Translations under genes and position numbers: made by a program | Source of the DNA: Deltaproteobacteria bacterium | GTDB lineage: Bacteria; Myxococcota_A; UBA9160 | DNA: 5,846 nt | Reading direction: 5' to 3' | Assembly (NCBI GenBank): GCA_003520425.1 | Contig: DOUU01000279.1 | Location: 291 to 6,136 of the forward strand | The notes under the pieces: model-generated | The model's database searches: none | What the model was told of the DNA's origin: nothing | The model's input: the letters and a program-made list of their open reading frames with translations, nothing else | In this document: in pieces, positions 1 to 5,806 of the stretch | How the letters are laid out: each line of letters begins with the position of its first letter | How positions within the stretch are numbered: position 1 is the first letter of the stretch

Positions 1-381
1 GAGCCGAATGCCCCCGCCACGAAGCGGAGGATCGAGGCCCTCGGCCGCCTGCGGGCCGCCGGGATCCGGACGCAGGCGGCGGTCGCGCCTCTCTTGCCGT
101 GCGACCCGGCCCGGCTCGCCGAGCTCTTGGATCCCGTCGCCGACCGCGTGGTGGTCGACGATTTCTTCCGGGGCGACGGCGCAGGCGGCCGGCGCAGCCA
201 AGCCGCACTGGCCCGCCTGCGCGCCATGGGTTTTTCGCGCTGGGCCGAGCCGGGCTATGCAGAGGATGCCATCGCGGTCCTGCGCCGCCGACTCGGTACG
301 GCGCGCGTGCTGCTCTCGAAAGATGGGTTTGGCGCGGTGGATCTTTCCGCAGCCCTCCCGCCGTCCGCAAGCAAAGGGTGA
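1..381 (+). CDS. C-terminal part of a SplB-like (COG1533) radical SAM protein, 5' end outside window
   Basis: The first 126 residues in frame 1 run open from the window edge to a TGA at 379-381. They begin with an EPNAP..KRRIEALGRLRAAGI stretch followed by AAVAPLLP, which matches the later part of the TIM-barrel in spore photoproduct lyase-like radical SAM proteins (family members typically read 'EP.AP...R.EAL..L..AGI....VAP..P'). A second recognisable block is DRVVVDDFFRGDGAGGRR at about residues 48-65. The CxxxCxxC cluster that binds the 4Fe-4S centre and SAM would lie upstream and cannot be seen, so the substrate is unknown; many COG1533 members outside spore formers have no assigned reaction. 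The gene converges on the GMC oxidoreductase gene with about 100 bp between stops, so it is not part of that operon. Family call fairly sure, function unknown. Confidence 0.72.
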   Translation, partial: EPNAPATKRRIEALGRLRAAGIRTQAAVAPLLPCDPARLAELLDPVADRVVVDDFFRGDGAGGRRSQAALARLRAMGFSRWAEPGYAEDAIAVLRRRLGTARVLLSKDGFGAVDLSAALPPSASKG

Positions 382-444
382 ACGCTGCACGCCCAGGCGA
401 GGAAAGATCTCTTTGCACGGGCGCAGCCCCGCGAGGCCCCGCCC

Positions 445-502
445 CGGGCGCCTGGGATCCGGGCTCTGGGACCCTTTGCTTCGCCCTAGGACCGGGCGCC
501 CG
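445..502. repeat. GC-rich inverted repeat between convergent genes
   Basis: CGGGCGCC at 445-452 is the reverse complement of GGCGCCCG at 495-502. The arms flank the stop codon of the GMC gene (486-488). With a 42-base loop and no run of T on either strand it is a poor intrinsic terminator. The 104 bp gap between the two convergent stops (382-485) holds no other signal I can support, so termination here may be Rho-dependent. Confidence 0.2.
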
Positions 503-2312
503 CGATGGCCTGGGCGATCTTCAGCGCGACGGCGATGATCGTAAGGGTTGGGTTGTAGCCCGACGACGTGGGGAACACGCTGCCATCGCAGGCATAGAGA
601 TTGTCCACGTCGTGGAAGCGCCCCTGCGGATCGGTCACCGACGTCGCCGGGTCCGGGCCCATTCGAAGCGTTCCCATCTCGTGCCGGGAGGAAGGTGCAT
701 TCACGACCAGCGGGGGAATCTGGAGCGCGTCGCAAGGCGCAGTGAACACCCCCTGCCCTCCTGCATTCGTAACGATCTGTTGGAGGTACGGCAGATAGAA
801 GGTCCTCGCAGCCAGCTCGTAGGCGTGCGGGGAGTATGTGACGCGCGCCACGGGGAGCCCGAAGACGTCGCGCACCGTGGGATCGAGGTCGACAAGGTTT
901 GTGAGCTGCGGTGCATCCTCCGCCTGCATGATGAGGGAGATGAGGTGCTGGCTCAGAGCGCCATCGCGCATGGCGTTCTTGAGCTTCGTGCCGAAGCGGG
1001 CGGCCACCGCGCTCGGCAGCTGGAAGGCCATCACGTATCCATCGTCGGTGATGGGCAAGCCCTGCGAGCCTCCGAACTCCGTGATCCCGCCCAGATAGAC
1101 CGCTTTGCCGCCGTTCGCATCGAAAAGCCGCGGCGCTTCACCGCCGGGTTCGACGCCGCGGAAGTCCGAGACACCGTGGCTCACGGCGCGGCCACGCTGG
1201 CCGTGGATGCGCTGGGGCATGAATCCGTTCACATTCGCCTGCAGGTGGAACATCAGGTTTCGTCCCACCTGTCCGCTCGAGTTGCCGAGCACTCCACCGG
1301 CGGGTGTCGGGGAAAGGAGGCACAGGCGGGCCGATTCGATCGGGCTCGCTGCGAGCACGAAAGCATCGGCCGTCGCCGTCTGTTGCCGGCCTTCCCCGTC
1401 CACATAGCTCACCGCGGTGACATGTCCGCCATCGTTCAGCAGCTGCACGACCTTTGCGTTGTAGCGGAGCTGGCAGCGGCCCGAGCGCAGGGCGCGGCGA
1501 AGCGCAGTCACGGCGGACGAACCCTTCGCGTTGTTCGGGCAGCCAAAGCCACTGCACCAACCGCAGTCCACACACGGCGGACGACCGTCGTAGAAGCGGG
1601 AGTTGATGGCTGCGGGATAGGTGTGGGGCGAGAGCGTCTGCCCCTGGAGCGAGACCTGGCGGGCGCCCTCAGACAGCAAGAGACCGAGATACATCGGCAC
1701 GCCGGGTGGCATCGGGCGGGGTCTTCTCCGGGGCGACGCAAAAGGATTGTCGTCCGTGCCCTGCACCCCGTAGAGGGCTTCTGCCTCCTCGTAGTAGGGC
1801 TCGAGATCGTGGTAGGAGAAGGGCCAGTCGGCGAAGTTGGCACTCGCCGCATCCGCGCCGAAGCCGGGGACCGCGAGCCCGGGAGTACGACCAATCAGCG
1901 CCTCGAGCGTGCTCTTGAGCTGAAAATCGAGGATGTTGAAGCGAGGAGTTTTGCAGTCGGCATGCTGCCAGGCGCCGCCCACCGCACGCGGCAGCAGATT
2001 CACGTCAGGGTTGATGGCGGCAGAAACGCTCGCATTGCGGCGGAAAGTTCGTGGTTCGAGCATCGCCAGAGGATCGATCCAGTTGCGGACTGCGTACTTG
2101 AGCTCGTCGTTGCTGTGGCGCGGGAGAGGGAGTTCGTCGCCGTCGAGCCCCGGCCACGGATTGTGCCCGCATTCGAGCACCAGCACATTCTTCCCGCCCT
2201 TGCAAAGGGCGTAGGCCGCTGTGCCGCCGCCGGCACCGCTCCCGATCACGCACACGTCAAAGCGTGTGAGTGTGCGATTGCCCAAGACGTCGTCGAAGGA
2301 AGACTTCATCAT
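486..2312 (-). CDS. GMC-family FAD-dependent oxidoreductase (gluconate 2-dehydrogenase flavoprotein-like)
   Basis: This 608-residue protein has the usual length and order of a GMC dehydrogenase catalytic subunit. Residues 18-47 are the FAD-binding Rossmann motif (FDVCVIGSGAGGGTAAYAL, closing acidic residue E47). VGGAWQH at 111-117 is the flavin-contacting loop. The C-terminal block has SSRHEMGTLRMG (His544) and SSGYNPTLT (Asn587), the expected catalytic His/Asn pair. Residues 247-258 hold Cys247, Cys250, Cys253 and Cys258 (C-x2-C-x2-C-x4-C), a possible metal or Fe-S site. No signal peptide is visible. The start is the first of two ATG codons (2312-2310), three bases after the stop of the upstream gene; only a weak GGGAG lies 14 bases ahead, so translation is probably coupled. 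It should oxidise an alcohol or sugar hydroxyl using FAD, probably in the periplasm after co-export with its Tat-bearing partner. The substrate cannot be read from sequence. Confidence 0.93.
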   Translation of the reverse strand: MMKSSFDDVLGNRTLTRFDVCVIGSGAGGGTAAYALCKGGKNVLVLECGHNPWPGLDGDELPLPRHSNDELKYAVRNWIDPLAMLEPRTFRRNASVSAAINPDVNLLPRAVGGAWQHADCKTPRFNILDFQLKSTLEALIGRTPGLAVPGFGADAASANFADWPFSYHDLEPYYEEAEALYGVQGTDDNPFASPRRRPRPMPPGVPMYLGLLLSEGARQVSLQGQTLSPHTYPAAINSRFYDGRPPCVDCGWCSGFGCPNNAKGSSAVTALRRALRSGRCQLRYNAKVVQLLNDGGHVTAVSYVDGEGRQQTATADAFVLAASPIESARLCLLSPTPAGGVLGNSSGQVGRNLMFHLQANVNGFMPQRIHGQRGRAVSHGVSDFRGVEPGGEAPRLFDANGGKAVYLGGITEFGGSQGLPITDDGYVMAFQLPSAVAARFGTKLKNAMRDGALSQHLISLIMQAEDAPQLTNLVDLDPTVRDVFGLPVARVTYSPHAYELAARTFYLPYLQQIVTNAGGQGVFTAPCDALQIPPLVVNAPSSRHEMGTLRMGPDPATSVTDPQGRFHDVDNLYACDGSVFPTSSGYNPTLTIIAVALKIAQAIAGARS

Positions 2313-2315
2313 CTT

Positions 2316-3416
2316 CTAGTTGCAAGCTCCCGGAACGAACAGTTCGAGGAGCTGCGCGGTATCCGTGATTGCCTTTTGGATCGCGGCACCATCCGGCGTC
2401 AGCGGTTTCGGCGCGAGCCTGCCATCGGATGCGAGCTCGTCCGGGTTCGGCGTCGACATCGGGTGGTCGGGGCGCTCGCGATAGGTTCCGAGCTCGAACG
2501 AGAAGATGGAGTAGCCGAGCGGTTGGTTGTCGCCCTCGATGCCCAGCATCTGCCAGCCCCGCGTGTTGCGATTGCCGCCATACTCGGGCGCCGAGAACGA
2601 GCCCTCCAGGACGTGTTGGATCACGAGATCAAGGAACGTCTGGCCGCGGCGCGGGTCGATCGGCAAGACGCCAGGAGAATCCAGCTGCGCGAGCACCCGG
2701 TCCTGGTCCGCGACGGAAAGCTCTGCGTAGGGCTGGCCTGCGGTGTTGATGGCGACGCTGTCGACGCTTGCAAGGCCTTGTCGATATAGATCGCGCAATC
2801 CCACGAGCGGACCACCTTGGGTGGCATCCAGCTCGGGCGGGATCCCTGCGGCTTGGGATCCATAGATCTGCGCACGCCAGTACAACTCCTGCAGTCGCGA
2901 GGGCTGGATCGAGCGCAAGAATCCGTTCTCGGGGAATCGCGATGACGGCGTCCCAAGTCGGTAGTCGGGGTACGGCGTCCGCCCGCTGAAGGGGCCGCGG
3001 CGATACAGGCCGGCTGCGCCGCGATCAAACGCCGTCAGCAGCCGCTCGATGTAGACCGCGACGCCGAGCTCCTTGGCGCCGAGGTCCTGATCGGGCGGGA
3101 GGATCCGGTCGACCAGGGCCTCGAGCGTCGCGAATTCGGCGTCCGTAAAGAAGCGGTCTTGCTGCCAGAAGAAGAAGGCGCGGGCGACACGAGGGCGGGT
3201 CGCCGACGCCAGGGCCGCGACTGCGCCCGAGAGGAAGAGAAACTGACGGCGCGTCAGTTGCGCAGCACGGAGGAGACGGAGGGGGAGGGCGGCGGGGAGG
3301 CTCCGCTCCGGGCTTTGGCTCTCCGGGGGGGAGTCTTGTGCGCTCGGGGCTTTCTCGGGAAGGCCGCCGGAAACCCGAAAGTCGCGCGGCAGCTTGGGCA
3401 GTTTCAGATTCCGCAC
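2316..3416 (-). CDS. Gluconate 2-dehydrogenase subunit 3 family protein with Tat signal
   Basis: This 366-residue protein has a twin-arginine signal: LTRRQFLFLSG at residues 54-64 (Arg56-Arg57), a hydrophobic stretch to about 71, then RVARA before FFFW, giving a likely cleavage after Ala80. The mature part (about 87-290) is the subunit 3 domain, ending in the family hallmark SAPEYGGNRNTRGWQMLGIEGD (start about residue 275). In gluconate, fructose and FAD-glucose dehydrogenases this small subunit stabilises the flavoprotein and carries it through the Tat system. The gene is first in a two-gene operon, three bases ahead of the GMC gene, which fits that role. The start is a GTG with GGAGG five bases upstream, so I keep it although it leaves an unusually long 54-residue n-region, rich in Pro, Ser and Arg, before the Tat motif. 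The only cysteine in the protein is Cys365, next to last. Family call is firm; substrate of the complex unknown. Confidence 0.9.
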   Translation of the reverse strand: MRNLKLPKLPRDFRVSGGLPEKAPSAQDSPPESQSPERSLPAALPLRLLRAAQLTRRQFLFLSGAVAALASATRPRVARAFFFWQQDRFFTDAEFATLEALVDRILPPDQDLGAKELGVAVYIERLLTAFDRGAAGLYRRGPFSGRTPYPDYRLGTPSSRFPENGFLRSIQPSRLQELYWRAQIYGSQAAGIPPELDATQGGPLVGLRDLYRQGLASVDSVAINTAGQPYAELSVADQDRVLAQLDSPGVLPIDPRRGQTFLDLVIQHVLEGSFSAPEYGGNRNTRGWQMLGIEGDNQPLGYSIFSFELGTYRERPDHPMSTPNPDELASDGRLAPKPLTPDGAAIQKAITDTAQLLELFVPGACN

Positions 3417-3421
3417 CGACG

Positions 3422-3426
3422 CCTCC
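3422..3426 (-). promoter_or_regulatory. Shine-Dalgarno site for the subunit 3 gene
   Basis: The minus strand reads GGAGG here, five bases before the GTG at 3416-3414. This is the best ribosome-binding site in the window and decides the start of the subunit 3 gene in favour of the GTG, despite the long extension before the Tat motif. Confidence 0.6.
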
Positions 3427-3470
3427 GCGCGCGCAGCGCCGCGAGGCCCGCATCCCCCACGGCAACGCCG

Positions 3471-3493
3471 ATCCTATCACGCGCCTTTGGCGC
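3471..3493 (-). promoter_or_regulatory. Possible promoter/operator: TAGGAT box beside an interrupted palindrome
   Basis: GCGCC-TTT-GGCGC at 3481-3493 is a perfect 5-bp-arm inverted repeat. On the minus strand it lies just ahead of TAGGAT (3476-3471), which resembles a -10 hexamer and is about 55 bases upstream of the GTG of the subunit 3 gene. No good -35 box sits at the right spacing. The palindrome would lie in the spacer of such a promoter, where a repressor could act. This is inference from position and symmetry only. Confidence 0.2.
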
Positions 3494-3678
3494 AGTGGGA
3501 GCGAATCGACCCGCCCGCTGCGGCGCAGATCCCGGCGTTCTGCGACGCGGCCTTGTCGAGCCTCGGTGCGCGAAGGCACCGGGTTCGCCGGCAACCCATC
3601 CGCGTCGGGGGCACGGCGATGGCGGCCACTCGCGGGGCCCGGCGGGTCAAGGCTCCGCCGCGCAAAGTTGCCCGCCCA

Positions 3679-3706
3679 GGCCGGAGGGTGCCATCCTCCG
3701 TCGGCC
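3679..3706. repeat. Strong hairpin in the divergent intergenic region
   Basis: GGCCGGAGG at 3679-3687 pairs with CCTCC at 3695-3699 and GGCC at 3703-3706, giving nine pairs with a three-base bulge (GTC, 3700-3702) and a seven-base loop (GTGCCAT). GTTG at 3667-3670 and CAAC at 3714-3717 could add an outer helix. There is no T run after it on either strand, so it is not a simple terminator. It could be a protein-binding site or part of a structured leader of the DUF1028 transcript; GC-rich DNA also makes such stems by chance. Confidence 0.3.
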
Positions 3707-3753
3707 CGCGAGACAACGCTCGCGCGGGGCCGAGGGCAAGCGCATCCCCGCGC

Positions 3754-3799
3754 GCTCTTGCATGAGCTTTCGGGGGCATCGATCGTCGGTTTCAAGAGC
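3754..3799. repeat. Seven-base inverted repeat with 32-base spacing
   Basis: GCTCTTG at 3754-3760 is the exact reverse complement of CAAGAGC at 3793-3799. The 32-base centre includes GCATCGATCGTCGG. The element lies about 150 bases upstream of the likely DUF1028 start and could be a stem in its leader or a pair of half-sites. The arms are less GC-biased than the surroundings, which makes chance somewhat less likely. No function can be assigned. Confidence 0.25.
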
Positions 3800-3946
3800 A
3801 GACGTGGCGGATGGCGGATGCCCATTTCTGAGGACCTGACGAACGCACCTGCTCTCGGAAGGACCTTTCCTGCGTGCGGGGCAAAGCGAGGGGGTACGAG
3901 GTGCGCCCGCGCGATGGCCGAGGGCTTGGGCGAAGGGCGGGGAAGG

Positions 3947-4876
3947 GTGGCCTCGTGCGCCCGAGCGCTCGGGGAGAGCGGGCGGGGACCTTCGCCTTCG
4001 AATCCGCGACTGCATTCCCGGCATGGCCGGCAGCTCGTGTGCGCTGCCCTTGCCGTCTTTGTGCTCGCCGCCCCAGATGCCCGCGCCACCTGGTCGATCG
4101 TCGCCACCGACCCGGAAACGTTGGAGGTCGGCATTGCGGGGGCCTCCTGCATCGGCGGCGTCGAAGTGATCGGAGGCCTCGTGCCCGGTCACGGGGTCAT
4201 CGCGGCTCAGGGGATCACGAACGCCGCTGCACGCCAGCGGGGCGAGGAGCTGCTCGCGGCAGGCGAGAGCCCACAGCGGGTGATCGAGGAGATCACGAGC
4301 GATGCGTTTGATCCCAGCGCCTGGTGGAGCCTTGGCTCGGGTGCACCGGTCCGGCAGTACGGCGTCGTTGCCCTAGGCTTTGAATCTGCGGCGGCGAGCT
4401 ACACCGGACGGCGGACCCTCTCCTGGGCGGGATCCGAGCAGGCGAGCGCAGTCTCGGTACAGGGAAATCTGCTCGCTGGGCCTGAGGTCGTGGCGGCGAT
4501 GCTCGCACGTTTTGAGCAGTCGCGAGCCGACTGTCGCTCGACACTCCACGATCGTTTGGTCGAAGCGCTCGAAGCCGGAGCCAAGGCGGGAGGGGATCGG
4601 CGCTGCGAGCCCGCCCTAGCGGCGCTCTCGGCGTTCCTCGAGGTCGCCGGACCGGACGATCCGGTCGGTGCCCCCTCCCTGCAAATCGTCGTGACGCCTC
4701 CCTTCGAGCCGGATACGGGCATTCTGACCCTGTGGCGCCAGCTCTTTTGGCCCGAGCGGGAGAGCGAGTACGAGAACCCGGTGAAAAAGCTTCGTACGAT
4801 GTACGACGAATGGCGACAGCAGCATGTGCCCGTGGGTCGCTGCTCGGACGAAGGGAAGCCGGAGGGCGTTCCGTGA
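3947..4876 (+). CDS. Secreted DUF1028 (COG3342, Ntn-hydrolase-like) family protein
   Basis: With the GTG at 3947 this is 309 residues. Residues 30-43 are a hydrophobic core after an Arg/His-rich stretch, ending DARA before TWSIVATDPET, so signal peptidase I should cut after Ala47. The mature part follows the DUF1028 pattern: TWSIVA.DPET (48-58), VPGHGVIAAQG (79-89), a helical segment ending near 118, SVQGNLLAGPEV (170-181) and AGGDRR (214-219). The C-terminal 60 or so residues, including NPVKKLRTMYDEW, are longer than the compact family core. The reaction is unknown; the fold is annotated as Ntn-hydrolase-like, where the residue after the cut (Thr48) would be the nucleophile. The start is uncertain: GAAGGG (3932-3937) lies nine bases before the GTG; ATG at 3914 would give 320 residues, and a CTG at 4010 would give an ideal 26-residue signal peptide. 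It is transcribed away from the dehydrogenase operon and has no obvious partner gene. Confidence 0.85.
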   Translation: MASCARALGESGRGPSPSNPRLHSRHGRQLVCAALAVFVLAAPDARATWSIVATDPETLEVGIAGASCIGGVEVIGGLVPGHGVIAAQGITNAAARQRGEELLAAGESPQRVIEEITSDAFDPSAWWSLGSGAPVRQYGVVALGFESAAASYTGRRTLSWAGSEQASAVSVQGNLLAGPEVVAAMLARFEQSRADCRSTLHDRLVEALEAGAKAGGDRRCEPALAALSAFLEVAGPDDPVGAPSLQIVVTPPFEPDTGILTLWRQLFWPERESEYENPVKKLRTMYDEWRQQHVPVGRCSDEGKPEGVP

Positions 4877-4955
4877 ATGTATCGAGCCAGTAGGTGCTTG
4901 GCTGATTTGCCTGTGTTTCGCGCAATTGCTCCACGATCAATTCGGGCGCACCTCA

Positions 4956-4971
4956 CGCTCTAAGGAGAGCG
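4956..4971. terminator. Possible bidirectional terminator hairpin between convergent genes
   Basis: CGCTCT at 4956-4961 and AGAGCG at 4966-4971 form a perfect 6-bp stem with an AAGG loop. It lies between the stop of the DUF1028 gene (4876) and the stop of the convergent membrane-protein gene (5004), where a terminator is expected. Neither strand has a T run after it, so it is at best a weak intrinsic terminator. Confidence 0.3.
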
Positions 4972-5003
4972 CGTCGGGCGTAACCGTCAGGTGGTCTCAA
5001 GTG

Positions 5004-5576
5004 TCAGTTGTCGCCCCATATGATCTTGCAGCCAAGCCGATCGGCGACCGTTCGCGCGATGAGATTTAGGTTAGCAAGGCCGGTATCCTCCCCTCCTAGG
5101 GAAATAAGTGTGCCGTCCTGAAGCTCCAGCAGAAGCTCACTCGCTCCAGTATCCCCATACCTGCCTTTTATGGGTCTGAGGCGAAGGCATGCTACGTCCG
5201 CGTACGAGACGCGACGCGCATGTGGCATAAGTTTGTGGAGGCCCACGCGGATGCGGCAGACGCGGTTCGCGCTGTCGAACGTGGCGTAGCCGCGGATCAG
5301 CAAAAGAGCGATTGCAACGGTGGAGCCTGCCATCCCGATCGTCCAGGTGAGCCAAGGAGGGAGCCCAGCAGCGGCTCTTTCCAGCGCAAGGGTCAACAAA
5401 GCGTATCTACCTCCCACAAATTGTTGCGGGCCCAGTGGTGGGCATGTGCACGATTGCGCAAATATCCACGGCGACCATGATCCGAACGCAACGAACATGG
5501 CGGTTAGAACCCGAACGTCGAATCCCTCGCGAAGTACCAGAAGATCATCGTCTTCGTGAACGATCGAGAAACTCAT
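5004..5576 (-). CDS. Small membrane protein of unknown function, two predicted helices plus PH-like C-terminal domain
   Basis: This 190-residue protein has two hydrophobic segments, about residues 22-40 (VLTAMFVAFGSWSPWIFAQ) and 75-94 (LTWTIGMAGSTVAIALLLI), joined by a loop with two nearby cysteines (CTC, 43-45). From about 97 it looks like a soluble beta-rich domain: YATFDSANRVCRIR, YADVACLRLRP, SELLLELQDGTLISLGG, then a helix (NLNLIARTVADRLGC). That pattern recalls small bacterial PH-like membrane proteins, but I recognise no named family. I chose the ATG at 5576 because GGGGAAG lies five bases upstream; an in-frame GTG at 5663 would add 29 residues but has no ribosome-binding site. The DNA is less GC-rich than its neighbours (58% and 53% in two 60-base lines counted, against 72% in one line near 3541), with codons such as ATA and CTA, which may mark foreign origin. 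It stands alone and converges on the DUF1028 gene. Confidence 0.7.
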   Translation of the reverse strand: MSFSIVHEDDDLLVLREGFDVRVLTAMFVAFGSWSPWIFAQSCTCPPLGPQQFVGGRYALLTLALERAAAGLPPWLTWTIGMAGSTVAIALLLIRGYATFDSANRVCRIRVGLHKLMPHARRVSYADVACLRLRPIKGRYGDTGASELLLELQDGTLISLGGEDTGLANLNLIARTVADRLGCKIIWGDN

Positions 5577-5581
5577 CGCGG

Positions 5582-5588
5582 CTTCCCC
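5582..5588 (-). promoter_or_regulatory. Ribosome-binding site for the small membrane protein
   Basis: The minus strand reads GGGGAAG here, five bases before the ATG at 5576-5574. It is the reason for choosing this start over the upstream in-frame GTG at 5663. Confidence 0.4.
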
Positions 5589-5652
5589 AAACGGCTCGTC
5601 ACGCCTACGCGCATAATTGGATCGGAATAACGAAGCCGGGTCTTCACCTGCC

Positions 5653-5667
5653 TCCTGTGTCACAGGA
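5653..5667. promoter_or_regulatory. Perfect 7-bp-arm palindrome upstream of the membrane-protein gene, possible operator
   Basis: TCCTGTG-T-CACAGGA is an exact inverted repeat with a one-base centre, 77 bases upstream of the chosen ATG. The symmetry and spacing resemble operators of dimeric helix-turn-helix repressors. It is not a Crp site, whose half-sites lie further apart. No regulator gene is present in the window, so this is inference from symmetry and position. Confidence 0.3.
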
Positions 5668-5790
5668 AGCCCGAGGTCTCACTTCTTGCCTTCCGACGCC
5701 GCCGTGCGCGAGGCGCCGCGTCAAAGTAACGCGTCAGAGGCAGCTCCCCCTCCAAGGTCAGCGCTGGCACCTCACCTCAGGCAAGGGCGC

Positions 5791-5806
5791 GCAGCGCAAG
5801 CGCTGC
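5791..5806. repeat. Short perfect hairpin near window end
   Basis: GCAGCGC at 5791-5797 and GCGCTGC at 5800-5806 are perfect inverted arms around AA (or a 6-bp stem with a CAAG tetraloop). No T run follows on either strand. It could be a weak terminator for a gene beyond the window or a chance GC-rich stem. Confidence 0.2.

Larger units (their letters stand above)
3417..3946. other. Divergent intergenic region, very GC-rich, no supported gene
   Basis: This roughly 530 bp gap separates the 5' ends of the dehydrogenase operon and the DUF1028 gene, so it must hold promoters for both. Frames are open on both strands, but the peptides are rich in Arg, Ala, Gly and Pro, look like no family I know, and are what random high-GC DNA gives. 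I found no clear -35/-10 pair. It holds three inverted repeats listed separately (3481-3493, 3679-3706, 3754-3799) and a tandem 7-bp repeat GGCGGAT at 3806-3819. Part of the 3' end may be coding if the DUF1028 gene starts at the ATG at 3914. Confidence 0.5.

Noticed and set aside
99..2789. Very long open plus-strand frame (about 896 codons) antisense to the dehydrogenase genes
   Set aside because: It lies opposite two clear family members, crosses their junction, and its product is Arg/His/Val-rich with no recognisable domain. Long antisense frames are expected in high-GC DNA with strong third-position bias.
3481..3535. tRNA-like stretch (TGGCGCAGTGGGAGCG on plus; TCGATTCGCTCCCACTGCGCCA on minus)
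   Set aside because: It recalls a D-arm on one strand and a T-arm with CCA-like end on the other, but no cloverleaf could be folded: the T stem mismatches and no matching acceptor or anticodon stem is present. tRNAscan-SE would settle it.
3806..3819. Tandem 7-bp repeat GGCGGATGGCGGAT
   Set aside because: Two short GC-rich copies are likely by chance and match no known repeat or site.
3338..3913. 5' extension of the DUF1028 frame up to 3338
   Set aside because: It would place about 190 low-complexity residues before a clear signal peptide and overlaps the subunit 3 gene, so the true start must be further down.
3025..4152. Minus-strand open frame overlapping the subunit 3 start and the DUF1028 start
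   Set aside because: Its product is Arg/Pro/Ser-rich low-complexity sequence, and it overlaps two well-supported genes in shadow frames.
5577..5663. 29-residue N-terminal extension of the small membrane protein to a GTG
   Set aside because: There is no ribosome-binding site ahead of the GTG, which falls inside a palindrome, while the internal ATG has a good one.
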